Shown here piece by piece: positions 18,874 to 26,752 of a stretch of DNA of 44,731 bases. How positions within the stretch are numbered: position 1 is the stretch's first letter; each line of letters begins with the position of its first letter. The notes under the pieces were generated by a model that saw nothing but the letters and a program-made list of their open reading frames with translations, had not been told where the DNA came from and searched no databases. The position numbers were made by a program, and so were the translations under genes. Origin of the DNA: Xanthobacteraceae bacterium (GTDB lineage: Bacteria > Pseudomonadota > Alphaproteobacteria > Rhizobiales > Xanthobacteraceae); assembly GCA_019750915.1 (NCBI GenBank), contig JAIENY010000029.1, forward strand, positions 1 through 44,731, in the 5' to 3' direction.

Positions 18874-19284
18874 ATGACTGCTATGACACCGGATACGCCA
18901 AGACCCTCGACCAAGCCTGCGGTTCGTCCTCGCCCGCAGGTCATGCGTTTGACCGATGCGGCTGCGAACCGCGTCAAGGAATTGACCGGCCGCGCTGATT
19001 CTGAAATCCTTGGCCTGCGTGTCGGTATCAAGAACGGCGGTTGCGCCGGACAGTCCTATACCGTGGAATACGCCCATGATGTTCGCCCGACCGACGAGGT
19101 GGTGGAGGACAAGGGTGTGAAAATCTTGATCGATCCCAAGGCTGTGCTGTTCCTTCTTGGGACCGAGATGGACTACAAGGCCGACAAGATGCAGGCCCAG
19201 TTCGTCTTCAACAATCCGAACCAGATCAGCGCCTGCGGTTGTGGTGAGTCTGTTCAGCTTCAGGCCGCAAAGATCGATGGCTAA
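18874..19284 (+). CDS. sufA: A-type Fe-S carrier SufA/IscA
   Basis: This 136-residue A-type carrier (HesB/IscA family) takes clusters from the SufBCD scaffold to target proteins. The three cluster-binding cysteines are C57 (GGCAG) and C121/C123 (ACGCG). A proline-rich N-terminal extension of about 22 residues precedes the domain. A GGAGG lies 10 bases before the ATG; a second ATG at 18883 is also possible. The last 8 bases overlap the start of the TfoX-domain gene. Confidence 0.95.
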   Translation: MTAMTPDTPRPSTKPAVRPRPQVMRLTDAAANRVKELTGRADSEILGLRVGIKNGGCAGQSYTVEYAHDVRPTDEVVEDKGVKILIDPKAVLFLLGTEMDYKADKMQAQFVFNNPNQISACGCGESVQLQAAKIDG

Positions 19285-19750
19285 GGTCGCTGGTCCCGAG
19301 AGCTGGGACCGCGATCATCTTCTCGACCTTTTTTCCGCGTTCGGTCCGATTGGGCTGAGGCGGATGTTTTCCGGTTTCGGCATTTCCGCTGACGGCGTGA
19401 ATTTCGCGATGGCGCTGCGGGCGGGGGTCATCTTTCGCGTCGATGACGCGACTGTTGAGAAATACGAGGCCGAGGGAGCTCCGCCTTTTCAATATACCAC
19501 CAGCAAGAAGACAGTGGTCGTCCAGTCGTATCGCCACATTCCGGAGCGTCTGTACGATGATGCTGAGGAGTTCGCGGTGTGGGCGCGGGAGGCCCTCGGT
19601 GCTGCACGCCGCGCGAAAACGAAGACGGGTGTGGGGAAAGCCGGGCAAGCCGCTGAAAATTCGAAGCGTTCGCCTAAGCTCGCGAGGAAGTCGAATAGGG
19701 GCGCCTCGAGCAGGCGGAAGTCTGCGGGTTCTCGCCGTCAGGCGACTTGA
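19277..19750 (+). CDS. TfoX N-terminal-domain protein with basic tail
   Basis: This 157-residue protein matches the TfoX N-terminal domain (GPIGLRRMFSGFGIS, residues about 24-38, and FRVDD about 55-59). The domain fills residues 10-110; the remaining 45 or so residues are Lys/Arg/Ser-rich and probably disordered or nucleic-acid binding. The TfoX C-terminal domain that regulates competence in gammaproteobacteria is absent, so a competence role should not be assumed. Its ATG lies inside the last codons of sufA (8-base overlap), so it is co-expressed with the SUF genes. It converges on, and overlaps by 13 bases, the diguanylate cyclase gene. Confidence 0.85.
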   Translation: MAKVAGPESWDRDHLLDLFSAFGPIGLRRMFSGFGISADGVNFAMALRAGVIFRVDDATVEKYEAEGAPPFQYTTSKKTVVVQSYRHIPERLYDDAEEFAVWAREALGAARRAKTKTGVGKAGQAAENSKRSPKLARKSNRGASSRRKSAGSRRQAT

Positions 19751-20805
19751 ATCTGTGCATTGGGGACGAATTCCGGGTCGGCCTCGCAGATGACGCGGTT
19801 GCGGCCATTGCGTTTGGCGGCATAGAGGCAGGCGTCGGCACGATCAATGAGCATGTGAATGTCGTCGCTCGGCTGCAGGATCGAGACTCCTGCGGAAATT
19901 GTAACCCGGCCAAGGATTTCACCGGTCGATTTTTTCTTGAGCTGTTTGGACATCACGGCGCGGCGAATATTGTCGGCAACCGCCAGAGCTTGGCGCAATG
20001 CGGTGTTCGGCAGGATAATAGCGAATTCCTCGCCGCCGTAACGGGCGGTGACATCCTGTCCCTTGATGCTGGCTTTGAGCGCCATGGCCACCAGCCGCAA
20101 AACCTGGTCGCCGGTCAGATGGCCGTAGTTGTCATTGAAAGATTTGAAATGATCGATGTCGATCATCAGGAGTGACAGCGGCTCCATCTTGGAGTGTGCG
20201 TGTTCGACAGCCGCTTCCAGGGCTCGATCGAAGAACTTGCGATTTCCAAGCGAGGTCAGCGGATCGGTCAGGCTTTCCGTGCGGATCGCCTCGAGGCTCT
20301 CTTGCAGGTTGACGATTTCCTGCTTTGAACTGTGAAGGCGCGATTCAAGCGCCTTGTTGGTCTCATGCATTTCATTCGTGGATCTGACGAGTGCTTCGAC
20401 GATCTGTTTGACCTGGAACGGGTCCTTCGCAATCGCAAGCTTTTTATTGGCGCCGTCGAGATCGTTACCGAACGATGTCGTCATTCCGAGAGCATCGGTA
20501 ATGAGCGTCATCACATCATCGATTTCGTTGATGACCCGTGACCCGACTTTGTCGATACGGTCCGTCATACGGGCCTGCGACAGGTAAGTGTCGTAGATCT
20601 GATCGAGATCGGATTCGGTCAGCTTACCGTTGCGCGAGAGGGTTTCGTTGATGACCTTGTTGAGGTCTGGATTGTGCCCCGTCGCATAGACGTACCAGAT
20701 TTCATAGTTGCGCGGGATAGCGGTCTGTCGCAGGGAGCGGATTTGGCCCAATGCGACTTCAGCATACGCCAACGTACGCTCATGCTCATCGACTAGACCA
20801 ATCAC
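19738..20805 (-). CDS. GGDEF-domain diguanylate cyclase
   Basis: This 355-residue soluble protein should make cyclic di-GMP from two GTP. An all-helical N-terminal region (about residues 1-145) has no recognised sensory fold. A coiled coil (about 150-180) leads into the GGDEF domain, whose active-site loop is GGEEF (257-261) and is intact. The inhibitory RxxD site is KGQD (248-251), with lysine in place of arginine, so product inhibition may be weak. I choose the GTG at 20805, preceded by GGGGA; a TTG at 20847 would add 14 residues. No membrane segment is visible. Confidence 0.88.
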   Translation of the reverse strand: MIGLVDEHERTLAYAEVALGQIRSLRQTAIPRNYEIWYVYATGHNPDLNKVINETLSRNGKLTESDLDQIYDTYLSQARMTDRIDKVGSRVINEIDDVMTLITDALGMTTSFGNDLDGANKKLAIAKDPFQVKQIVEALVRSTNEMHETNKALESRLHSSKQEIVNLQESLEAIRTESLTDPLTSLGNRKFFDRALEAAVEHAHSKMEPLSLLMIDIDHFKSFNDNYGHLTGDQVLRLVAMALKASIKGQDVTARYGGEEFAIILPNTALRQALAVADNIRRAVMSKQLKKKSTGEILGRVTISAGVSILQPSDDIHMLIDRADACLYAAKRNGRNRVICEADPEFVPNAQIQVA

Positions 20806-20929
20806 GATAACGTCCCCAAGGCAACGTTCTGCTGCCAAAGTCAGCAATGACTTCAGTATGCGCGTAGGTTAGGCGAGGAGAATGAATCAGAGGTAAATAA
20901 CGGAACCAGAAGTTGTGAGCTTTTGGCTG

Positions 20930-22324
20930 TTACCCACGGGCTCTGATTGGCCGCAGCAGAAACGCCGGCAGGTGAGAATGATCTGCTGGCTCTGCATGTT
21001 GATCTTGCGATACCGCCGCGACCGGCAAGCGTCCCAACGACGGCGGAGGTACTGCCGCCGGCTTTGAAGGACGTTCGGCAGGGCGAGCCGCCTTGTCGCG
21101 ATTGCGCGGCTTGCTGCCGCCGCGACGAGGCTTCCGCTGAGCATGCTCTGATGCGGCGGGCTGGTCGTTCTCGACCGTCTCGACAGGTTCGGCTGCAACA
21201 GAAATGCCTTCGAGCTGCTGGATCGGTTGTCCGATGAGTTTTTCGATGGTCACGACGGCCTTCTGGTCGGCAGGGCTCACAATCGAAATCGCGGTGCCAA
21301 GGCGACCGGCGCGGCCCGTGCGGCCGATGCGATGAACATAGTCATCTGGATGATGGGGAATATCGAAATTGAAAACGTGGCTGACTTCGGGAATGTCGAG
21401 GCCGCGTGCGGCGACGTCGGATGCCACAAGCAAGGGAAGCTCGCCCTTGCGGAATTGCTCAAGCGCCGCCGTGCGGGCCGATTGATCCATATCGCCATGC
21501 AGTGCGCCGACGCTGAATCCGTGGCGCTGGAGCGAGCGGTGAAGCAGGGCGACGTCGCGCTTGCGGTTGCAGAAGATGATCGCGTTCTTTAGGTCCTTGG
21601 CGTCACGCAAGAGCTGACGAAGCACGGCGCGCTTGTCATGCGGCTCTCTGCTGACAGAAACCTGCGCCTGCGCGACCGTGACAGCGGTTGATGCCGGCTT
21701 TGAGACTTCGACCTTCACCGGGTTGTGCAGGAAGGCTTCGGTGATCCGGCGGATTTCCGGCGGCATGGTCGCGGTGAAGAACAGGGTTTGGCGTGTAAAT
21801 GGAACCAGTTTGCAGATCCGCTCGATATCGGGAATGAAGCCCATGTCAAGCATGCGGTCGGCTTCGTCGATCACCAGCAGTTCCACGCCGGTAAGGAGCA
21901 GTTTGCCGCGCTCGGTGTGATCGAGCAGACGGCCTGGCGTGGCGATCAACACATCGACGCCGCGCATCAGCTTGAGATCCTGATCTCCGAACGATACGCC
22001 GCCAATAAGTAAAGCGACGTTGAGTTTCTGGCCGATGCCGTAACGATCGAAGTTTTCCTTCACCTGCGCGGCGAGTTCGCGCGTCGGTTCCAGAATGAGC
22101 GTGCGCGGCATGCGTGCGCGTGCACGGCCCTTCTCGAGAAGGGTTAGCATCGGCAGGACGAATGCAGCCGTCTTGCCGGTACCCGTCTGCGCGATTCCCA
22201 GAACGTCGCGCCGGGCGAGAACATGGGGAATTGACTGGGCCTGGATAGGAGTTGGGTCGGTGTAACCGGTCGCGGCGACGGCAGCGAGAACCTTGTCGGA
22301 CAAGCCAAGATTGGAAAAGGACAT
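20930..22324 (-). CDS. rhlE: DEAD-box RNA helicase, RhlE type
   Basis: This 464-residue ATP-dependent RNA helicase has the Q motif (TPIQAQSIP, about 25-33), motif I AQTGTGKT (45-52), DEAD (153-156), TAT in place of SAT (184-186) and motif VI HRIGRTGRAG (about 331-340). The roughly 85-residue tail is Arg/Lys/Pro-rich, as in RhlE proteins that act in ribosome assembly or RNA turnover, and ends in LPAFLLRP, a conserved-looking terminal peptide. The start at 22324 follows a 5' leader containing a long inverted repeat. RhlE fits better than CsdA/DeaD, because no RNA-binding C-terminal domain is visible. Confidence 0.93.
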   Translation of the reverse strand: MSFSNLGLSDKVLAAVAATGYTDPTPIQAQSIPHVLARRDVLGIAQTGTGKTAAFVLPMLTLLEKGRARARMPRTLILEPTRELAAQVKENFDRYGIGQKLNVALLIGGVSFGDQDLKLMRGVDVLIATPGRLLDHTERGKLLLTGVELLVIDEADRMLDMGFIPDIERICKLVPFTRQTLFFTATMPPEIRRITEAFLHNPVKVEVSKPASTAVTVAQAQVSVSREPHDKRAVLRQLLRDAKDLKNAIIFCNRKRDVALLHRSLQRHGFSVGALHGDMDQSARTAALEQFRKGELPLLVASDVAARGLDIPEVSHVFNFDIPHHPDDYVHRIGRTGRAGRLGTAISIVSPADQKAVVTIEKLIGQPIQQLEGISVAAEPVETVENDQPAASEHAQRKPRRGGSKPRNRDKAARPAERPSKPAAVPPPSLGRLPVAAVSQDQHAEPADHSHLPAFLLRPIRARG

Positions 22325-22365
22325 TGAGCCTCTAGCGCGAGATCGCCGTTCGAACTTCTCGGAAA

Positions 22366-22404
22366 ATCACTGCCGCGCTCAACCCCGGAACGGCAAGCAG
22401 TGAT
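22366..22404 (-). promoter_or_regulatory. Structured leader element upstream of rhlE
   Basis: ATCACTGC (22366-22373) and GCAGTGAT (22397-22404) are perfect 8-bp arms around a 23-base centre that contains a further CCG/CGG pairing. It lies 42-80 bases before the rhlE start codon, within the probable 5' untranslated region. Confidence 0.4.
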
Positions 22405-22522
22405 GCACGGGGAAGGTCTTCTCGCAAGCAAGCGGCTGATCAGATAGCCGGTTTTCGACTCTGGCCGCGTGCACGGAACATAGGCCTGAATCGCGGAAAG
22501 TCAATGAATTTGGGTGAAAAAG

Positions 22523-22547
22523 CCCTGAAACACTTAATATTTCAGGG
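22523..22547. promoter_or_regulatory. Operator-like palindrome CCCTGAAA-N9-TTTCAGGG
   Basis: Two perfect 8-bp arms (22523-22530, 22540-22547) flank a 9-base AT-rich centre (cacttaata). The dyad lies 71 bases before the monooxygenase ATG at 22619. Its size and symmetry suit a dimeric repressor of the TetR, MarR or GntR type. No T-tract follows, so it is not a terminator. Confidence 0.45.
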
Positions 22548-22618
22548 TCATCCCATTGTCAGAAACTGGTCAAATCGGCATCGTCGAACATGCAAAACCC
22601 GGTCTGCATGGTGGCCCG

Positions 22619-23884
22619 ATGAGCAATTCATCCCAGACGGGTGCGACGGACAGCCGGTCGGCCCAGGCGAGGCTTACGGTGCAATGCTGCGTGGTCGGAG
22701 GTGGCCCCGCCGGCATGATGCTGGGTTATCTACTGGGGCGTGCGGGTATCAAGACGATTGTGCTTGAGAAGCACGCCGACTTTTTCCGAGATTTCCGCGG
22801 CGACACAGTGCATCCATCCACCATGCAGGTGATGCAGGAATTGGGACTGCTTGACGATTTCCTGAAGCTGCCGCATCAGAACGTCGCCCAATTAGAAGGC
22901 CTGTTCGGCACGACCTCGATCAGGCTTGCGGACCTGTCAACGCTCGACGCGCCCTGCCGCTATATTGCGTTCATGCCGCAATGGGACTTCCTGAATTTTC
23001 TCAGCGGCAAGGGAAAGCAGTTTAGCAGCCTCGATGTTCGCATGAGTACAGAAGCGGTCGAACTGGTACAAGGTGGCGATCGCGTCAGCGGTGTTGTCGC
23101 GCGCTCCGGTGATCGCATGCTCCACATTGAGGCCAGTCTGGTGGTGGCATGCGACGGCAGGCATTCGATCACGCGCGAGCAGGCGGAAATGCCGATCCAC
23201 GAAATCGGCGCACCGATCGATGTGCTGTGGTTCAGGGTCGGTAAGCCGACAGGGGCAACCGATGGCATGTTTGCGCGCGTACAGGCCGGGCAGTTCATGA
23301 TCACGCTCGATCGCGATACCTATTGGCAATGCGCCTATGTGATCGGAAAGGGGCAATTCGATGCCGTAAAGGCGAGGGGGCTCGATGCCTTTAAGGCGCG
23401 CGTTGCGCAGATGGCGCCGATCCTCAAGCCTCATATCGATGACGTGAAAGGCTGGGACGATGTGAGGCTTCTGTCGGTGCAGATCGACCGGCTGACGCGC
23501 TGGGCGCGACCGGGATTTCTATGCATCGGAGATGCCGCGCATGCGATGTCCCCGGTGGGCGGCGTCGGTGTCAATCTGGCGGTGCAGGATGCGGTCGCGA
23601 CTGCGAATTTGCTCTATGACAAATTCGGCGGCAGCGGACCGACACTGGCCGAGCTCGACCGGGTTCAGGAGCGCCGTATGTTTCCGGTGAGGGCGACACA
23701 AGCCATTCAGGTCGCCGTGCAGAACAAGCTGATCAACCGTGCGATCTCGGACGCGCAGTTTGATCCGCCGCTGGCCCTGCGGATCGTCAACAAGTTGCCG
23801 TTTCTTCAGCATCTGACGGCGCGGGTTATCGGCCTCGGCGTCCGTCCCGAGCATGTGCAGTCGCCGGAATCAAAGCCGGTGTAA
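22619..23884 (+). CDS. FAD-dependent aromatic-ring monooxygenase family protein
   Basis: This 421-residue flavoprotein belongs to the PHBH/UbiH class A monooxygenases. The Rossmann dinucleotide motif is VVGGGPAGMM (about 25-34); the DG motif appears as VACDGRHS (about 177-184); the GD motif is CIGDAAHAMSPVGGVGVN (about 302-319), which contacts the flavin ribityl chain. The substrate cannot be read from sequence. Members of this group act on aromatic acids, antibiotics or quinone precursors. I start at the ATG 22619; the frame extends to a TTG at 22556, which would put the palindrome only 8 bases upstream. It converges on parE. Confidence 0.88.
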   Translation: MSNSSQTGATDSRSAQARLTVQCCVVGGGPAGMMLGYLLGRAGIKTIVLEKHADFFRDFRGDTVHPSTMQVMQELGLLDDFLKLPHQNVAQLEGLFGTTSIRLADLSTLDAPCRYIAFMPQWDFLNFLSGKGKQFSSLDVRMSTEAVELVQGGDRVSGVVARSGDRMLHIEASLVVACDGRHSITREQAEMPIHEIGAPIDVLWFRVGKPTGATDGMFARVQAGQFMITLDRDTYWQCAYVIGKGQFDAVKARGLDAFKARVAQMAPILKPHIDDVKGWDDVRLLSVQIDRLTRWARPGFLCIGDAAHAMSPVGGVGVNLAVQDAVATANLLYDKFGGSGPTLAELDRVQERRMFPVRATQAIQVAVQNKLINRAISDAQFDPPLALRIVNKLPFLQHLTARVIGLGVRPEHVQSPESKPV

Positions 23885-23902
23885 GCGAACATCTGGAAGT
23901 TC

Positions 23903-25966
23903 TTAAACGTCCAGCAGGTCCTCGCTGGCGAACTCGGCTTTCTCGGTGATGAAGGCGAAACGCGATTCAGCTTTCGTGCCCATCAGCCGCTCGACGGAAT
24001 CCGCCGTGCCTTCACGATCGTCCGGCAGAAGCATGACGCGCAGCAGCGTCCGTTTCCTCGGGTCCATCGTGGTTTCCTTGAGCTGGTTCGGCATCATCTC
24101 GCCAAGACCTTTGAAGCGGCCGATCTCGACCTTGGCGTTGGCGTGGAATTCCTTTTTAAGGATTTCATCGCGATGCGCGTCGTTGCGGGCGTAAAACGTC
24201 TTGCTGCCGTGAGTGAGCCGATAAAGCGGCGGCACCGCGAGATACAGATGGCCTTCATCGATCAGCTTCGGCATTTGCCGATAGAAGAAGGTGATCAGCA
24301 GCGATGCGATGTGGGCGCCATCGACGTCAGCGTCGGTCATGATGATAATGCGAGAGTATCGCAGATCCTCTTCGCGATATTGAGCGGCGGTCCCCGCGCC
24401 GATCGCCTGAATCAGATCGGAAAGCTGGGCGTTTGCGGTCATCTTGTCGCGCGTCGCCGAGGCGACGTTGAGGATCTTGCCGCGCAGCGGGAGAATGGCT
24501 TGCGTTTTGCGATCACGCGCCTGTTTGGCGCTGCCACCTGCGGAGTCGCCTTCGACGATAAACAGCTCGGACCCTTCCGTCGCGGTGTTGGTGCAGTCCG
24601 CGAGCTTGCCGGGAAGGCGGAGCTTCTTCACCGCAGTCTTGCGCGAGATTTCTTTCTCGGCGCGGCGGCGCAGGCGCTCGTCGGCGCGTTCGGCGATGAA
24701 TTCGAGCAGTTTGTTGGCCTGGACCGGATTGCCGGACAGCCAATGATCGAACGGATCCTTCACCGCTTGCTCGACGATGCGCTGGGCCTCAGCGGTTGCG
24801 AGGCGATCCTTGGTCTGACCCTGGAACTCCGGTTCGCGCACGAACACTGAAAGCATGACGGCTGCGCCCGTCATAACGTCGTCGGACGTGATGACGGAAG
24901 CCTTCTTGCCCTGACCGATGCGCTCGGCGTGATCTTTCAAACCGCGCAGCAGCGCGCTGCGCATGCCGGCTTCATGGGTGCCGCCATCCGGCGTCGGCAC
25001 CGTGTTTGTGTAAGACGACATAAAGCCGTCGGCGTCGGCGGTCCATGCCACCGCCCATTCGCAGGCGCCATGCGCGCCGTTACGTCCGGATTTTCCTGAG
25101 AAGATATCGGGATGAGCGAGGGTATCGGCATGAATGGCTGCCGCGAGATAGTCCCTCAACCCACCGGGGAAGTGGAATTTGTCTTCCGCGGGAACGTCGT
25201 CAATGCCCTTGAGCAGTGATGGATCGCAGCGCCAGCGGATTTCGACACCGCCGAACAGATACGCTTTTGAGCGTGCCATCTTGAACAGGCGCTGCGGCTT
25301 GAATACCGCCTTGCCGCCGAAAATCTCCGGATCCGGCTTGAAGCGGACTTTTGTGCCGCGGCGATTGTTGACCTTGCCAAGTTCTTCGAGCTTGCCCTTT
25401 GGCTTGCCCTGCTCGAACGTCATCCGGTAGAGCTGCTGATTGCGCGCCACCTCGACCACCAGTTCGGTCGACAACGCGTTGACCACCGATACGCCGACGC
25501 CGTGCAGGCCACCGGAAGTCTCGTAGACCTTCGAGTCGAATTTGCCGCCCGCGTGCAGCGTGCACATGATGATTTCGAGCGCGGACTTGTTCTTGAATTT
25601 CGGATGCGGATCGACCGGAATGCCACGGCCGTTATCGGTCACGGCCAGATAGCCGTCCGCTGACAGTTCGACATCGATGAAGGTCGCATGTCCGGCAAGT
25701 GCCTCGTCCATCGAGTTGTCGATAACTTCTGCGAACAAGTGGTGAAGCGCCTTTTCATCAGTTCCACCAATATACATGCCGGGCCTGCGGCGAACTGGCT
25801 CAAGCCCTTCGAGAACCTCGATATCGCTTGCGGTATAGCTCGCTTCGGCCCCAGACCCTCGCGGGGCTGGTACAGAACGCGCCTTGCGCTCACTGGTCGC
25901 GAAGAGGTCACTGGAACCCTTTGGCGCTGCTGCAGATTTTGTTTTTGCTTTCAATGGCTTCGGCAT
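23903..25966 (-). CDS. parE: DNA topoisomerase IV subunit B
   Basis: ParE supplies the ATPase subunit of topoisomerase IV, which unlinks daughter chromosomes. The 687-residue protein has a GHKL ATPase domain (EVIDNSMDEALAG and GRGIPVDPHPK near the N-terminus), a transducer domain, and a TOPRIM domain with EGDSAGG and DADVDGAHI. About 45 basic, low-complexity residues precede the ATPase domain. GyrB is excluded by length and by the ParE-like C-terminus (QLKETTMDPRKRTL). It is divergent from dedA (176 bases apart); parC is not in this window. Confidence 0.95.
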   Translation of the reverse strand: MPKPLKAKTKSAAAPKGSSDLFATSERKARSVPAPRGSGAEASYTASDIEVLEGLEPVRRRPGMYIGGTDEKALHHLFAEVIDNSMDEALAGHATFIDVELSADGYLAVTDNGRGIPVDPHPKFKNKSALEIIMCTLHAGGKFDSKVYETSGGLHGVGVSVVNALSTELVVEVARNQQLYRMTFEQGKPKGKLEELGKVNNRRGTKVRFKPDPEIFGGKAVFKPQRLFKMARSKAYLFGGVEIRWRCDPSLLKGIDDVPAEDKFHFPGGLRDYLAAAIHADTLAHPDIFSGKSGRNGAHGACEWAVAWTADADGFMSSYTNTVPTPDGGTHEAGMRSALLRGLKDHAERIGQGKKASVITSDDVMTGAAVMLSVFVREPEFQGQTKDRLATAEAQRIVEQAVKDPFDHWLSGNPVQANKLLEFIAERADERLRRRAEKEISRKTAVKKLRLPGKLADCTNTATEGSELFIVEGDSAGGSAKQARDRKTQAILPLRGKILNVASATRDKMTANAQLSDLIQAIGAGTAAQYREEDLRYSRIIIMTDADVDGAHIASLLITFFYRQMPKLIDEGHLYLAVPPLYRLTHGSKTFYARNDAHRDEILKKEFHANAKVEIGRFKGLGEMMPNQLKETTMDPRKRTLLRVMLLPDDREGTADSVERLMGTKAESRFAFITEKAEFASEDLLDV

Positions 25967-26142
25967 GGTTTAGAGGTCTGTGAATCTGTGGGGATGACGC
26001 GAATCGGCGCAATTCACTATGGCATGCACCGTGGCAATGTGATGAGCAACCCTCATCTAAATGGCGCGGGCGCTTTAACAGGGCCAGTTTTCCGGCATTT
26101 GTTGGATATGGCATCGGCGTAAGCCGGTGAAAAGGGATTGGA
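25967..26142. other. Divergent intergenic region parE / dedA
   Basis: These 176 bases should contain both promoters. I see no convincing repeat, operator or small gene in them. Confidence 0.4.
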
Positions 26143-26679
26143 ATGGGTTTGGAAGGCTGGGTTCACGGAGTGGTCAATTTCGTCAAGGACCACGAGGTCT
26201 GGGCTGCGCCCATTGTCGGCGCACTCGCATTCGGTGAATCGCTCGCATTCATATCGTTGCTCATCCCGGCGTGGAGTGCACTGATTGGCATCGGCGCACT
26301 GGTCGGCGCAAGCGACGTCAAATTCTGGCCGGTCTGGATCGCGGGCGGACTCGGAGCAGCTTGCGGTGACTGGCTGTCATACTGGATCGGCTACAAATTC
26401 AAGGATCGCGTGGGCGACGTCTGGCCGCTCACACGCTATCCGGAGTTGCTTCCGCGCACTGAAAAATTCGTCAAGAATTGGGGCGTACCCGGAATTTTCA
26501 TCGGTCGTTTCTTCGGGCCACTGCGCGCGGCGGTCCCGCTGGTCGCCGGAATTTTTGAAATGCCATACTGGAAATTCCAGTTCGCTAATTTCTCGTCTGC
26601 ATTCGTATGGTCGGCTGCGCTGCTCTGGTTCGGTGACGTGATTTCACGGGTGATTGCCTGGTTCTGGACAGTGATTTGA
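26143..26679 (+). CDS. DedA-family inner-membrane protein
   Basis: This 178-residue SNARE-associated (DedA/VTT) membrane protein has about four to five membrane segments. The family signature F-x-GRFFGPLRAAVPLVAG (about residues 123-140) and GDWLSYWIGY (about 79-88) are clear. DedA proteins recycle undecaprenyl phosphate or scramble lipids and keep envelope homeostasis; which of these applies cannot be told here. The next gene, an MBL hydrolase, follows 73 bases later on the same strand. Confidence 0.93.
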   Translation: MGLEGWVHGVVNFVKDHEVWAAPIVGALAFGESLAFISLLIPAWSALIGIGALVGASDVKFWPVWIAGGLGAACGDWLSYWIGYKFKDRVGDVWPLTRYPELLPRTEKFVKNWGVPGIFIGRFFGPLRAAVPLVAGIFEMPYWKFQFANFSSAFVWSAALLWFGDVISRVIAWFWTVI

Positions 26680-26700
26680 GCAGTCGCATCCTCGTGATTC

Positions 26701-26729
26701 AAAAGACCGGTGTTTTCGACTAAAAGACC
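26701..26729 (+). repeat. Tandem AAAAGACC direct repeat
   Basis: AAAAGACC occurs at 26701-26708 and again at 26722-26729, exactly 21 bases apart (two DNA turns), 24 bases before the ATG of the MBL-fold gene. A degenerate third AAAAG lies at 26736-26740. Such spacing suits a response-regulator dimer, but may be chance. Confidence 0.3.
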
Positions 26730-26752
26730 TGCGTCAAAAGTGAAGGGCTTGC

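Noticed and set aside
20887..21198. 103-codon frame on - overlapping the end of rhlE, suggesting a frameshifted tail
   Set aside because: The rhlE frame ends in a plausible LPAFLLRP tail, so no frameshift needs to be invoked.
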